From: Antitrichia curtipendula | Taxonomy: Eukaryota > Streptophyta > Bryopsida > Hypnales > Leucodontaceae | NCBI GenBank assembly: GCA_951230915.1 | Contig: OX579641.1 | Location: forward strand, 21,244,254-21,308,253 | Direction of reading: 5' to 3' | Length of the DNA: 64,000 nucleotides | Notes under the pieces: model-generated | What the model was told of the DNA's origin: nothing | Database searches by the model: none | The model's input: the letters and a program-made list of their open reading frames with translations, nothing else | Made by a program: the position numbers and the translations under genes | In this document: positions 11,176 through 24,500 of the stretch, in pieces | Numbering within the stretch: the first letter of the stretch is position 1 | Layout: every line of letters begins with the position of its first letter

Positions 11176-14160
11176 ATCCGTAGTCGCCTAAACCCGAAAG
11201 CGCTCCTTAAAAACAAAATTTGACCAATTTTAAGACAAAGACAAAAGAAGGGCTTCCACCACCATCCGAGGTCGCCCAAGACAAGAGGTCACCTTAAGAG
11301 GTCGCCCAAGATAAGAGGTCGCCTACCCGCAGTCGCCTAGACCCGAAAGCGCTCCTTAAAAACAAAATTTGACCAATTTTGAGACAAAGACAAAAGAAGG
11401 GCTCCCACCACCATCCGAGGTCGCCCAAGACGAGAGGTCGCCTTAAGAGGTCGCCCAAGACGAGAGGTCACCTTAAGAGGTCGCCCAAGACAAGAGGTCG
11501 CCTACCCGCAGTTGCCTAGACCCGAAATTGGTCCTTAAACACAAAATTTGACCAATTTTGAGACAAAGACAAAAGAAGGGCTCCCACCACCACCCGAGGT
11601 CGTCCAAGACGAGAGGTCGCCTTAAGAGGTCGCCCTAGACAAGAGGTTGCCTACCCGCAGTTGCCTAGACCCGAAATTGGTCCTTAAACACAAAATTTGA
11701 CCAATTTTGAGACATAGACAAAAGAAGGGCTCCCACCACCATCCGAGGTCGCCCAAGACGAGAGGTCACCTTATGAGGTCGCCCAAGACAAGAGGTCGCC
11801 TACCCGCAGTTGCCTAGACCCGAAATTGGTCCTTAAACACAAAATTTGACCAATTTGGAGACAAAGACAAAAGAAGGGCTTCCACCACCATCCGAGGTCG
11901 CCCAAGACCAGAGGTCACCTTAAGAGGTCGCCCAAGATAAGAGGTCACCTTAAGAGGTCGCCCAAGATAAGAGGTCGCCTACCCGCAGTCGCCTAGACCC
12001 GAAATTGCTCCTTAAAAACAAAATTTGACCAAATTTGAGACAAAGACAAAAGAAGGGCTTCCACCACCATCCGAGGTCGCCCAAGACAAGAGGTCGCCTT
12101 AAGAGGTCGCCCAAGACGAGAGGTCACCTTAAGAGGTCGCCCAAGATAAGAGGTCGCCTATCCGTAGTCGCCTAGACCCGAAATCGCTCCTTAAACACAA
12201 AATTTGACCTATTTTGAAACAAAGACAAAAGAAGGGCTTCCACCACCATCCGAGGTCGCCCAAGACAAGAGGTCGCCTTAAGAGGTCGCCCAAGACGAGA
12301 GGTCACCTTAAGAGGTCGCCGAAGATAAGAGGTCGCCTACCCGCAGTCGCCTAGACCCGAAATTGCTCCTTAAAAACAAAATTTGACCAAATTTGAGACA
12401 AAGACAAAACAAGGGCTTCCACCACCATCCGAGGTCGCCCAAGACAAGAGGTCACCTTAAAAAGTCGCCCAAGACAAGAGGTCGCCTATCCATAGTCGCC
12501 TAGACCCGAAATCGCTCCTTAAACACAAAATTTGACCAATTTTGAGACAAAGACAAAAGAAGGGCTTCCACCACCATCCGAGGTCGCCCAAGACCAGAGG
12601 TCACCTTAAGAGGTCGCCCAAGATAAGAGGTCGCCTACCCGCAGTGGCTTAGACCCGAAATTGCTCTTTGAAAACAAAATTTGACCAATTTTGAGACAAA
12701 GACAAAAGAAGGGCTTCCACCACCATCCGAGGTCGCCCAAGACAAGAGGTCGCCTTAAGAGGTCGCCCAAGACGAGAGGTCACCTTAAGAGGTCGCCCAA
12801 GATAAGAGGTCGCCTATCCGTAGTCGCCTAGACCCGAAATCGCTCCTTAAACACAAAATTTGACCAATTTTGAAACAAAGACAAAAGAAGGGCTTCTACC
12901 ACCATCCGAGGTCGCCCAAGACAAGAGGTCGCCTTAAGAGGTCGCCCAAGACGAGAGGTCACCTTAAGAGGTCGCCCAAGATAAGAGGTCGCCTACCCGC
13001 AGTCGCCTAGACCCGAAATCGCTCCTTAAAAACAAAATTTGACCAATTTTAAGACAAAGACAAAACAAGGGCTCCCACCACCATCCGAGGTCGCCCAAGA
13101 CAAGAGGTCGCCTTAAGAGGTCGCCCAAGATAAGAGGTCGCTTACCCGCAGTCGCCTAGATTCGAAATCGCTCCTTTAAAACAAAATTTGACCAAATTTG
13201 AGACAAAGACAAAAGAAGGGCTCCCACCACCATCCGAGGTCGCCCAAGACGAGAGGTCGCCTTAAGAGGTCGCCCAAGACGAGAGGTCACCTTATGAGGT
13301 CGTCCAAGACAAGAGGTCGCCTACCCGCAGTTGTTTAGACCCGAAATTGGTCCTTAAACACAAAATTTGACCAATTTTGAGACAAAGACAAAAAAAGGGC
13401 TTCCACCACCATCCGAGGTCGCCCAAGACAAGAGGTCATCTTAAGAGGTCGCCTTAAGAGGTCGCCCAAGACCAGAGGTCACCTTAAGAGGTCGCCGAAG
13501 ACAAGAGGTCGCCTATCCGTAGTCGCCTAAACCCGAAAGCGCTCCTTAAACACAAAATTTGACCAATTTTGAAACAAAGACAAAAGAAGGGCTTCCACCA
13601 CCATCCGAGGTCGCCCAAGACAAGAGGTCGCCTTAAGAGGTCGCCCAAGACGAGAGGTCACCTTAAGAGGTCGCCCAAGATAAGAGGTCGCCTACCCGCA
13701 GTCGCCTAGACCCGAAATCGCTCCTTAAAAACAAATTTTGACCAATTTTAAGACAAAGACAAAACAAGGGCTCCCACCACCATCCGAGGTCGCCCAAGAC
13801 AAGAGGTCGCCTTAAGAGGTCGCCCAAGATAAGAGGTCGCTTACCCGCAGTCGCCTAGATTCGAAATCGCTCCTTTAAAACAAAATTTGACCAATTTTGA
13901 GACAAAGACAAAAGAAGGGCTTCCACCACCATCCGAGGTCGCCCAAGACAAGAGGTCACCTTAAGAGGTCGCCCAAGATAAGAGGTCGCCTACCCGCAGT
14001 CGCCTAGACCCGAAAGCGCTCCTTAAAAACAAAATTTGACCAATTTTGAGATAAAGACAAAAGAAGGGCTCCCACCACCATCCGAGGTCGCCCAAGACGA
14101 GAGGTCGCCTTAAGAGGTCGCCCAAGACGAGAGGTCACCTTAAGAGGTCGCCCAAGACAA

Positions 14161-14750
14161 GAGGTCGCCTACCCGCAGTTGCCTAGACCCGAAATTGGTC
14201 CTTAAACACAAAATTTGACCAATTTTGAGACAAAGACAAAAGAAGGGCTCCCACCACCACCCGAGGTCGTCCAAGACGAGAGGTCGCCTTAAGAGGTCGC
14301 CCTAGACAAGAGGTTGCCTACCCGCAATCGCCTAGCCCCAAAATCGCTCCTTAAATACAAAATTGGATTAATTTTGAGACAAAGACAAAAGAAGGGCTTC
14401 CACCACCATCCGAGGTCGCCCAAGACAAGAGGTCGCCTTAAGAGGTCGCCCAAGACGAGAGTTCACCTTAAGAGGTCGCTCAAGATAAGAGGTCGCCTAC
14501 CCGCAGTCGCCTAGACCCGAAATTGCTCCTTAAAAACAAAATTTGACCAAATTTGAGACAAAGACAAAACAAGGGCTTCCACCACCATCCGAGGTCGCCC
14601 AAGACAAGAGGTCACCTTAAAAAGTCGCCCAAGACAAGAGGTCGCCTATCCATAGTCGCCTAGACCCGAAATCGCTCTTTAAACACAAAATTTGACCAAT
14701 TTTGAAACAAAGACAAAAGAAGGGCTTCCACCACCATCCGAGGTCGCCCA
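14161..14750 (+). repeat. Extra copy of positions 1-590
   Basis: Matches positions 1-590 at an offset of 14,160 and 17,987-18,576 at an offset of 3,826. It includes the ggattaatt core and the gagttcacc tail. Its end at about 14,750 coincides with the boundary of the 3,975 bp duplication, so this segment marks where block A and the 3,975 bp unit were joined. Confidence 0.85.
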
Positions 14751-17700
14751 AGACAAGAGGTCACCTTAAAAAGTCGCCCAAGACAAGAGGTCGCCTATCC
14801 ATAGTCGCCTAGACCCGAAATCGCTCTTTAAACACAAAATTTGACCAATTTTGAGACAAAGACAAAAGAAGGGCTTCCACCACCATCCGAGGTCGCCCAA
14901 GACCAGAGGTCACCTTAAGAGGTCGCCCAAGATAAGAGGTCGCCTACCCGCAGTGGCCTAGACCCGAAATTGCTCCTTAAAAACAAAATTTGACCAATTT
15001 TGAGACAAAGACAAAAGAAGGGCTTCCACCACCATCCGAGGTCGCCCAAGACAAGAGGTCACCTTAAGAGGTCGCCTTAAGAGATCGCCTTAAGAGGTCG
15101 CCCAAGACCAGAGGTCACCTTAAGAGGTCGCCGAAGACAAGAGGTCGCCTATCCGTAGTCGCCTAAACCCGAAAGCGCTCCTTAAAAACAAAATTTGACC
15201 AATTTTAAGACAAAGACAAAAGAAGGGCTTCCACCACCATCCGAGGTCGCCCAAGACAAGAGGTCACCTTAAGAGGTCGCCCAAGATAAGAGGTCGCCTA
15301 CCCGCAGTCGCCTAGACCCGAAAGCGCTCCTTAAAAACAAAATTTGACCAATTTTGAGACAAAGACAAAAGAAGGGCTCCCACCACCATCCGAGGTCGCC
15401 CAAGACGAGAGGTCGCCTTAAGAGGTCGCCCAAGACGAGAGGTCACCTTAAGAGGTCGCCCAAGACAAGAGGTCGCCTACCCGCAGTTGCCTAGACCCGA
15501 AATTGGTCCTTAAACACAAAATTTGACCAATTTTGAGACAAAGACAAAAGAAGGGCTCCCACCACCACCCGAGGTCGTCCAAGACGAGAGGTCGCCTTAA
15601 GAGGTCGCCCTAGACAAGAGGTTGCCTACCCGCAGTTGCCTAGACCCGAAATTGGTCCTTAAACACAAAATTTGACCAATTTTGAGACATAGACAAAAGA
15701 AGGGCTCCCACCACCATCCGAGGTCGCCCAAGACGAGAGGTCACCTTATGAGGTCGCCCAAGACAAGAGGTCGCCTACCCGCAGTTGCCTAGACCCGAAA
15801 TTGGTCCTTAAACACAAAATTTGACCAATTTGGAGACAAAGACAAAAGAAGGGCTTCCACCACCATCCGAGGTCGCCCAAGACCAGAGGTCACCTTAAGA
15901 GGTCGCCCAAGATAAGAGGTCACCTTAAGAGGTCGCCCAAGATAAGAGGTCGCCTACCCGCAGTCGCCTAGACCCGAAATTGCTCCTTAAAAACAAAATT
16001 TGACCAAATTTGAGACAAAGACAAAAGAAGGGCTTCCACCACCATCCGAGGTCGCCCAAGACAAGAGGTCGCCTTAAGAGGTCGCCCAAGACGAGAGGTC
16101 ACCTTAAGAGGTCGCCCAAGATAAGAGGTCGCCTATCCGTAGTCGCCTAGACCCGAAATCGCTCCTTAAACACAAAATTTGACCTATTTTGAAACAAAGA
16201 CAAAAGAAGGGCTTCCACCACCATCCGAGGTCGCCCAAGACAAGAGGTCGCCTTAAGAGGTCGCCCAAGACGAGAGGTCACCTTAAGAGGTCGCCGAAGA
16301 TAAGAGGTCGCCTACCCGCAGTCGCCTAGACCCGAAATTGCTCCTTAAAAACAAAATTTGACCAAATTTGAGACAAAGACAAAACAAGGGCTTCCACCAC
16401 CATCCGAGGTCGCCCAAGACAAGAGGTCACCTTAAAAAGTCGCCCAAGACAAGAGGTCGCCTATCCATAGTCGCCTAGACCCGAAATCGCTCCTTAAACA
16501 CAAAATTTGACCAATTTTGAGACAAAGACAAAAGAAGGGCTTCCACCACCATCCGAGGTCGCCCAAGACCAGAGGTCACCTTAAGAGGTCGCCCAAGATA
16601 AGAGGTCGCCTACCCGCAGTGGCTTAGACCCGAAATTGCTCTTTGAAAACAAAATTTGACCAATTTTGAGACAAAGACAAAAGAAGGGCTTCCACCACCA
16701 TCCGAGGTCGCCCAAGACAAGAGGTCGCCTTAAGAGGTCGCCCAAGACGAGAGGTCACCTTAAGAGGTCGCCCAAGATAAGAGGTCGCCTATCCGTAGTC
16801 GCCTAGACCCGAAATCGCTCCTTAAACACAAAATTTGACCAATTTTGAAACAAAGACAAAAGAAGGGCTTCTACCACCATCCGAGGTCGCCCAAGACAAG
16901 AGGTCGCCTTAAGAGGTCGCCCAAGACGAGAGGTCACCTTAAGAGGTCGCCCAAGATAAGAGGTCGCCTACCCGCAGTCGCCTAGACCCGAAATCGCTCC
17001 TTAAAAACAAAATTTGACCAATTTTAAGACAAAGACAAAACAAGGGCTCCCACCACCATCCGAGGTCGCCCAAGACAAGAGGTCGCCTTAAGAGGTCGCC
17101 CAAGATAAGAGGTCGCTTACCCGCAGTCGCCTAGATTCGAAATCGCTCCTTTAAAACAAAATTTGACCAAATTTGAGACAAAGACAAAAGAAGGGCTCCC
17201 ACCACCATCCGAGGTCGCCCAAGACGAGAGGTCGCCTTAAGAGGTCGCCCAAGACGAGAGGTCACCTTATGAGGTCGTCCAAGACAAGAGGTCGCCTACC
17301 CGCAGTTGTTTAGACCCGAAATTGGTCCTTAAACACAAAATTTGACCAATTTTGAGACAAAGACAAAAAAAGGGCTTCCACCACCATCCGAGGTCGCCCA
17401 AGACAAGAGGTCATCTTAAGAGGTCGCCTTAAGAGGTCGCCCAAGACCAGAGGTCACCTTAAGAGGTCGCCGAAGACAAGAGGTCGCCTATCCGTAGTCG
17501 CCTAAACCCGAAAGCGCTCCTTAAACACAAAATTTGACCAATTTTGAAACAAAGACAAAAGAAGGGCTTCCACCACCATCTGAGGTCGCCCAAGACAAGA
17601 GGTCGCCTTAAGAGGTCGCCCAAGACGAGAGGTCACCTTAAGAGGTCGCCCAAGATAAGAGGTCGCCTACCCGCAGTCGCCTAGACCCGAAATCGCTCCT

Positions 17701-18576
17701 TAAAAACAAATTTTGACCAATTTTAAGACAAAGACAAAACAAGGGCTCCCACCACCATCCGAGGTCGCCCAAGACAAGAGGTCGCCTTAAGAGGTCGCCC
17801 AAGATAAGAGGTCGCCTACCCGCAGTCGCCTAGACCCGAAAGCGCTCCTTAAAAACAAAATTTGACCAATTTTGAGATAAAGACAAAAGAAGGGCTCCCA
17901 CCACCATCCGAGGTCGCCCAAGACGAGAGGTCGCCTTAAGAGGTCGCCCAAGACGAGAGGTCACCTTAAGAGGTCGCCCAAGACAAGAGGTCGCCTACCC
18001 GCAGTTGCCTAGACCCGAAATTGGTCCTTAAACACAAAATTTGACCAATTTTGAGACAAAGACAAAAGAAGGGCTCCCACCACCACCCGAGGTCGTCCAA
18101 GACGAGAGGTCGCCTTAAGAGGTCGCCCTAGACAAGAGGTTGCCTACCCGCAATCGCCTAGCCCCAAAATCGCTCCTTAAATACAAAATTGGATTAATTT
18201 TGAGACAAAGACAAAAGAAGGGCTTCCACCACCATCCGAGGTCGCCCAAGACAAGAGGTCGCCTTAAGAGGTCGCCCAAGACGAGAGTTCACCTTAAGAG
18301 GTCGCTCAAGATAAGAGGTCGCCTACCCGCAGTCGCCTAGACCCGAAATTGCTCCTTAAAAACAAAATTTGACCAAATTTGAGACAAAGACAAAACAAGG
18401 GCTTCCACCACCATCCGAGGTCGCCCAAGACAAGAGGTCACCTTAAAAAGTCGCCCAAGACAAGAGGTCGCCTATCCATAGTCGCCTAGACCCGAAATCG
18501 CTCTTTAAACACAAAATTTGACCAATTTTGAAACAAAGACAAAAGAAGGGCTTCCACCACCATCCGAGGTCGCCCA
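14750..18576 (+). repeat. 3,975 bp higher-order segment, copy 2 (one monomer shorter)
   Basis: Follows copy 1 directly in tandem. One 149 bp monomer of the BstBI-site (gattcgaaatcg) family, present at about 13,830-13,990 in copy 1, is missing here near 17,820, so the offset falls from 3,975 to 3,826. A private change (ccatctgagg) is at about 17,580. Confidence 0.86.
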
Positions 18577-21500
18577 AGACAAGAGGTCGCCCAAGACGAG
18601 AGGTCACCTTAAGAGGTCGCCCAAGATAAGAGGTCGCCTATCCGCAGTTGCCTAGACCCGAAATTGCTCCTTAAACACAAAATTTGACCAATTTTGAGAC
18701 AAAGACAAAAGAAGGGCTTCCACCACCATCCGAGGTCGCCCAAGACAAGAGGTCACCTTAAAAAGTCACCCAAGACAAGAGGTCGCCTATCCGTAGTCGC
18801 CTAGACCCGAAATCGCTCCTTAAACACAAAATTTGACCAATTTTGAGACAAAGACAAAAGAAGGGCTTCCACCACCATCCGAGGTCGCCCAAGACAAGAG
18901 GTCACCTTAAGAGGTCGCCCAAGATAAGAGGTCGCCTACCCGCAGTGGCCTAGACCCGAAATTGCTCCTTAAAAACAAAATTTGACCAATTTTGAGACAA
19001 AGACAAAAGAAGGGCTTCCACCACCATCCGAGGTCGCCCAAGACAAGAGGTCGCCTTAAGAGGTCGCCCAAGACGAGAGGTCACCTTAAGAGGTCGCCCA
19101 AGATAAGAGGTCGCCTATCCGTAGTCGCCTAGACCCGAAATCGCTCCTTAAACACAAAATTTGACCAATTTTGAAACAAAGACAAAAGAAGGGCTTCCAC
19201 CACCATCCGAGGTCGCCCAAGACAAGAGGTCACCTTAAGAGGTCGCCCAAAAGAAGAGGTCGCTTATCCGCAGTCGCCTAGATTCGAAATCGCTCCTTTA
19301 AAACAAAATTTGACCAATTTTGAGACAAAGACAAAAGAAGGGCTCCCACCACCATCCGAGGTCGCCCAAGACGAGAGGTCGCCTTAAGAGGTCGCCCAAG
19401 ACGAGAGGTCACCTTATGAGGTCGTCCAAGACAAGAGGTCGCCTACCCGCAGTTGTTTAGACCCGAAATTGGTCCTTAAACACAAAATTTGACCAATTTT
19501 GAGACAAAGACAAAAGAAGGTCTTCAACCACCATCCGAGGTCGCCCAAGACAAGAGGTCGCCTATCCGTAGTCGCCTAGACCCGAAATCGCTCCTTAAAC
19601 ACAAAATTTGACCAATTTTGAAACATAGACAAAAGAAGGGCTCCCACCACCGTCCGAGGTCGCCCAAGACAAGAGGTCACCTTAAAAGGTCGCCCAAGAT
19701 AAGAGGTCGCTTACCCGCAGTCGCCTAGACCCGAAATCGCTCCTTTAAAACAAAATTTGACCAATTTTGAGACGAAGACAAAAGAAGGGCTTCAACCACC
19801 ATCCGAGGTCGCCCAAGACAAGAGGTCGCCTATCCGTAGTCGCCTAGACCCGAAATCGCTCCTTAAATACAAAATTTGACCAATTTTGAAACATAGACAA
19901 AACAAGGGCTCCCACCACCATCCGAGGTCGCCCAAGACGAGAGGTCACCTTATGAGGTCGCCCAAGACAAGAGGTCGCCTACCCGCAGTTGCCTAGACCC
20001 GAAATTGGTCCTTAAACACAAAATTTGACCAATTTTAGGACAAAGACAAAAGAAGGGCTTCCACCACCATCCGAGGTCGCCCAAGACCAGAGGTCACCTT
20101 AAGAGGTCGCCCAAGATAAGAGGTCACCTTAAGAGGTCGCCGAAGATAAGAGGTCGCCTACCCGCAGTCGCCTAGACCCGAAATTGCTCCTTAAAAACAA
20201 AATTTGACCAAATTTGAGACAAAGACAAAACAAGGGCTTCCACCACCATCCGAGGTCGCCCAAGACAAGAGGTCGCCTATCCGCAATCGCCTAGCCCCGA
20301 AATCGCTCCTTAAACACAAAATTTGACCAATTTTGAGACAAAGACAAAAGAAGGGCTTCCACCACCATCCGAGGTCGCCCAAGACAAGAGGTCGCCTTAA
20401 GAGGTCGCCCAAGACGAGAGGTCACCTTAAGAGGTCGCCCAAGACAAGAGGTCGCCTATCCGCAATTGCCTAGACCCGAAATCGCTCCTTAAACACAAAA
20501 TTTGACCAATTTTGAGACAAAGACAAAACAAGGGCTTCCACCACCATCCGAGGTCGCCCAAGACAAGAGGTCGCCTATCCGCAATCGCCTAGCCCCGAAA
20601 TCGCTCCTTAAACACAAAATTTGACCAATTTTGAGACAAAGACAAAAGAAGGGCTTCCACCACCATCCGAGGTCGCCCAAGACGAGAGGTCGCCTTAAGA
20701 GGTCGCCCAAGACGAGAGGTCACCTTATGAGGTCGTCCAAGACAAGAGGTCGCCTACCCGCAGTTGTTTAGACCCGAAATTGGTCCTTAAACACAAAATT
20801 TGACCAATTTTGAGACAAAGACAAAAGAAGGTCTTCAACCACCATCCGAGGTCGCCCAAGACAAGAGGTCGCCTATCCGTAGTCGCCTAGACTCGAAATC
20901 GCTCCTTAAACACAAAATTTGACCAATTTTGAGACATAGACAAAACAAGGGCTCCCACCACCATCCGAGGTCGCCCAAGACAAGAGGTCACCTTAAGAGG
21001 TCGCCCAAAAGAAGAGGTCGCTTACCCGCAGTCGCCTAGATTCGAAATCGCTCCTTTAAAACAAAATTTGACCAATTTTGAGACAAAGACAAAAGAAGGG
21101 CTCCCACCACCATCCGAGGTCGCCCAAGACGAGAGGTCGCCTTAAGAGGTCGCCCAAGACGAGAGGTCACCTTATGAGGTCGTCCAAGACAAGAGGTCGC
21201 CTACCCGCAGTTGTTTAGACCCGAAATTGGTCCTTAAACACAAAATTTGACCAATTTTGAGACAAAGACAAAAGAAGGTCTTCAACCACCATCCGAGGTC
21301 GCCCAAGACAAGAGGTCGCCTATCCGTAGTCGCCTAGACCCGAAATCGCTCCTTAAATACAAAATTTGACCAATTTTGAAACATAGACAAAACAAGGGCT
21401 CCCACCACCATCCGAGGTCGCCCAAGACAACAGGTCACCTTAAAAGGTCGCCCAAGATAAGAGGTCGCTTACCCGCAGTCGCCTAGACCCGAAATCGCTC

Positions 21501-24500
21501 CTTTAAAACAAAATTTGACCAATTTTGAGACGAAGACAAAAGAAGGGCTTCAACCACCATCCGAGGTCGCCCAAGACAAGAGGTCGCCTATCCGTAGTCG
21601 CCTAGACCCGAAATCGCTCCTTAAATACAAAATTTGACCAATTTTGAAACATAGACAAAACAAGGGCTCCCACCACCATCCGAGGTCGCCCAAGACAAGA
21701 GGTCACCTTAAAAAGTCGCCCAAGACAAGAGGTCGCTTATCCATAGCCGCCTAGACCCGAAATCGCTCCTTAAACACAAAATTTGACCAATTTTGAGACA
21801 AAGACAAAAGAAGGGCTTCCACCACCATCCGAGGTCGCCCAAGACGAGAGGTCACCTTAAGAGGTCGCCCAAGATAAGAGGTCGCCTACCCGCAGTGGCC
21901 TAGACCCGAAATTGCTCTTTGAAAACAAAATTTGACCAATTTTGAGACAAAGACAAAAGAAGGGCTTCCACCACCATCCGAGGTCGCCCAAGACAAGAGG
22001 TCGCCTTAAGAGGTCGCCCAAGATAAGAGGTCGCTTACCCGCAGTCGCCTAGACCCGAAATCGCTCCTTTAAAACAAAATTTGACCAATTTTGAGACGAA
22101 GACAAAAGAAGGGCTTCAACCACCATCCGAGGTCGCCCAAGACAAGAGGTCGCCTATCCGTAGTCGCCTAGACCCGAAATCGGTCCTTAAATACAAAATT
22201 TGACCAATTTTGAAACATAGACAAAACAAGGGCTCCCACCACCATCCGAGGTCGCCCAAGACGAGAGGTCACCTTATGAGGTCGCCCAAGACAAGAGGTC
22301 GCCTACCCGCAGTTGCCTAGACCCGAAATTGGTCCTTAAACACAAAATTTAACCAATTTTAGGACAAAGACAAAAGAAGGGCTTCCACCACCATCCGAGG
22401 TCGCCCAAGACCAGAGGTCACCTTAAGAGGTCGCCCAAGATAAGAGGTCACCTTAAGAGGTCGCCGAAGATAAGAGGTCGCCTACCCGCAGTCGCCTAGA
22501 CCCGAAATTGCTCCTTAAAAACAAAATTTGACCAAATTTGAGACAAAGACAAAACAAGGGCTTCCACCACCATCCGAGGTCGCCCAAGACAAGAGGTCGC
22601 CTATCCGCAATCGCCTAGCCCCGAAATCGCTCCTTAAACACAAAATTTGACCAATTTTAGGACAAAGACAAAAGAAGGGCTTCCACCACCATCCGAGGTC
22701 GCCCAAGACCAGAGGTCACCTTAAGAGGTCGCCCAAGATAAGAGGTCACCTTAAGAGGTCGCCGAAGATAAGAGGTCGCCTACCCGCAGTCGCCTAGACC
22801 CGAAATTGCTCCTTAAAAACAAAATTTGACCAAATTTGAGACAAAGACAAAACAAGGGCTTCCACCACCATCCGAGGTCGCCCAAGACAAGAGGTCGCCT
22901 ATCCGCAATCGCCTAGCCCCGAAATCGCTCCTTAAACACAAAATTTGACCAATTTTGAGACAAAGACAAAAGAAGGGCTTCCACCACCATCCGAGGTCGC
23001 CCAAGACAAGAGGTCGCCTTAAGAGGTCGCCCAAGACGAGAGGTCACCTTAAGAGGTCGCCCAAGACAAGAGGTCGCCTATCCGCAATTGCCTAGACCCG
23101 AAATCGCTCCTTAAACACAAAATTTGACCAATTTTGAGACAAAGACAAAAGAAGGGCTTCCACCACCATCCGAGGTCGCCCAAGACAAGAGGTCGCCTAT
23201 CCGCAATCGCCTAGCCCCGAAATCGCTCCTTAAACACAAAATTTGACCAATTTTGAGACAAAGACAAAAGAAGGGCTTCCACCACCATCCGAGGTCGCCC
23301 AAGAGAAGAGGTCGCCTATCCGTAGTCGCCTAGACCCGAAATCGCTCCTTAAACACAAAATTTGACCAATTTTGAAACAAAGACAAAAGAAGGGCTTCCA
23401 CCACCATCCGAGGTCGCCCAAGACAAGAGGTCGCCTTAAGAGGTCGCCCAAGACGAGTGGTCACCTTAAGAGGTCGCCCAAAATAAGAGGTCGCCTACCC
23501 GCAGTCGCCTAGACCCGAAATCGCTCCTTAAAAACAAAATTTGACCAATTTTGAGACAAAGACAAAACAAGGGCTCCCACCACCATCCGAGGTCGCCCAA
23601 GACAAGAGGTCGCCTATCCGTAGTCGCCTAGACTCGAAATCGCTCCTTAAACACAAAATTTGACCAATTTTGAGACATAGACAAAACAAGGGCTCCCACC
23701 ACCATCCGAGGTCGCCCAAGACGAGAGGTCACCTTAAGAGGTCGCCCAAGATAAGAGGTCGCCTACCCGCAGTGGCCTAGACCCGAAATTGCTCCTTAAA
23801 AACAAAATTTGACCAATTTTGAGACAAAGACAAAACAAGGGCTCCCACCACCATCCGAGGTCGCCCAAGACAAGAGGTCGCCTACCCGCAGTTGCCTAGA
23901 CCCGAAATTGCTCCTTAAACACAAAATTTGACCAATTTTGAGACAAAGACAAAAGAAGGGCTTCCACCACCATCCGAGGTCGCCCAAGACAAGAGGTCAC
24001 CTTAAGAGGTCGCCTTAAGAGGTCGCCCAAGACCAGAGGTCACCTTAAGAGGTCGCCGAAGACAAGAGGTCGCCTATCCGTAGTCGCCTAAACCCGAAAG
24101 CGCTCCTTAAAAACAAAATTTGACCAATTTTGAGACAAAGACAAAAGAAGGGCTGCCACCACCATCCGAGGTCGCCCAAGACGAGAGGTCGCCTTAAGAG
24201 GTCGCCTACCCGCAGTTGCCTAGACCCGAAATTGGTCCTTAAACACAAAATTTGACCAATTTTGAGACAAAGACAAAAGAAGGGCTTCCACCACCATCCG
24301 AGGTCGCCCAAGACAAGAGGTCACCTTAAAAAGTCACCCAAGACAAGAGGTCGCCTATCCGTAGTCGCCTAGACCCGAAATCGCTCCTTAAACACAAAAT
24401 TTGACCAATTTTGAGACAAAGACAAAAGAAGGGCTCCCACCACCATCCGAGGTCGCCCAAGACGAGAGGTCGCCTTAAGAAGTCGCCCAAGACGAGAGGT

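Larger units (their letters stand above)
10780..14750 (+). repeat. 3,975 bp higher-order segment, copy 1
   Basis: Matches 14,750 onward at an offset of 3,975 bp. Shared rare markers: cttaagagat at 11,101 and 15,076, gacctatttt at 12,206 and 16,181, and a run of extra A before agggc at 13,396 and 17,371. Its last part, from 14,161, is itself a copy of positions 1 to about 590. Confidence 0.88.
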
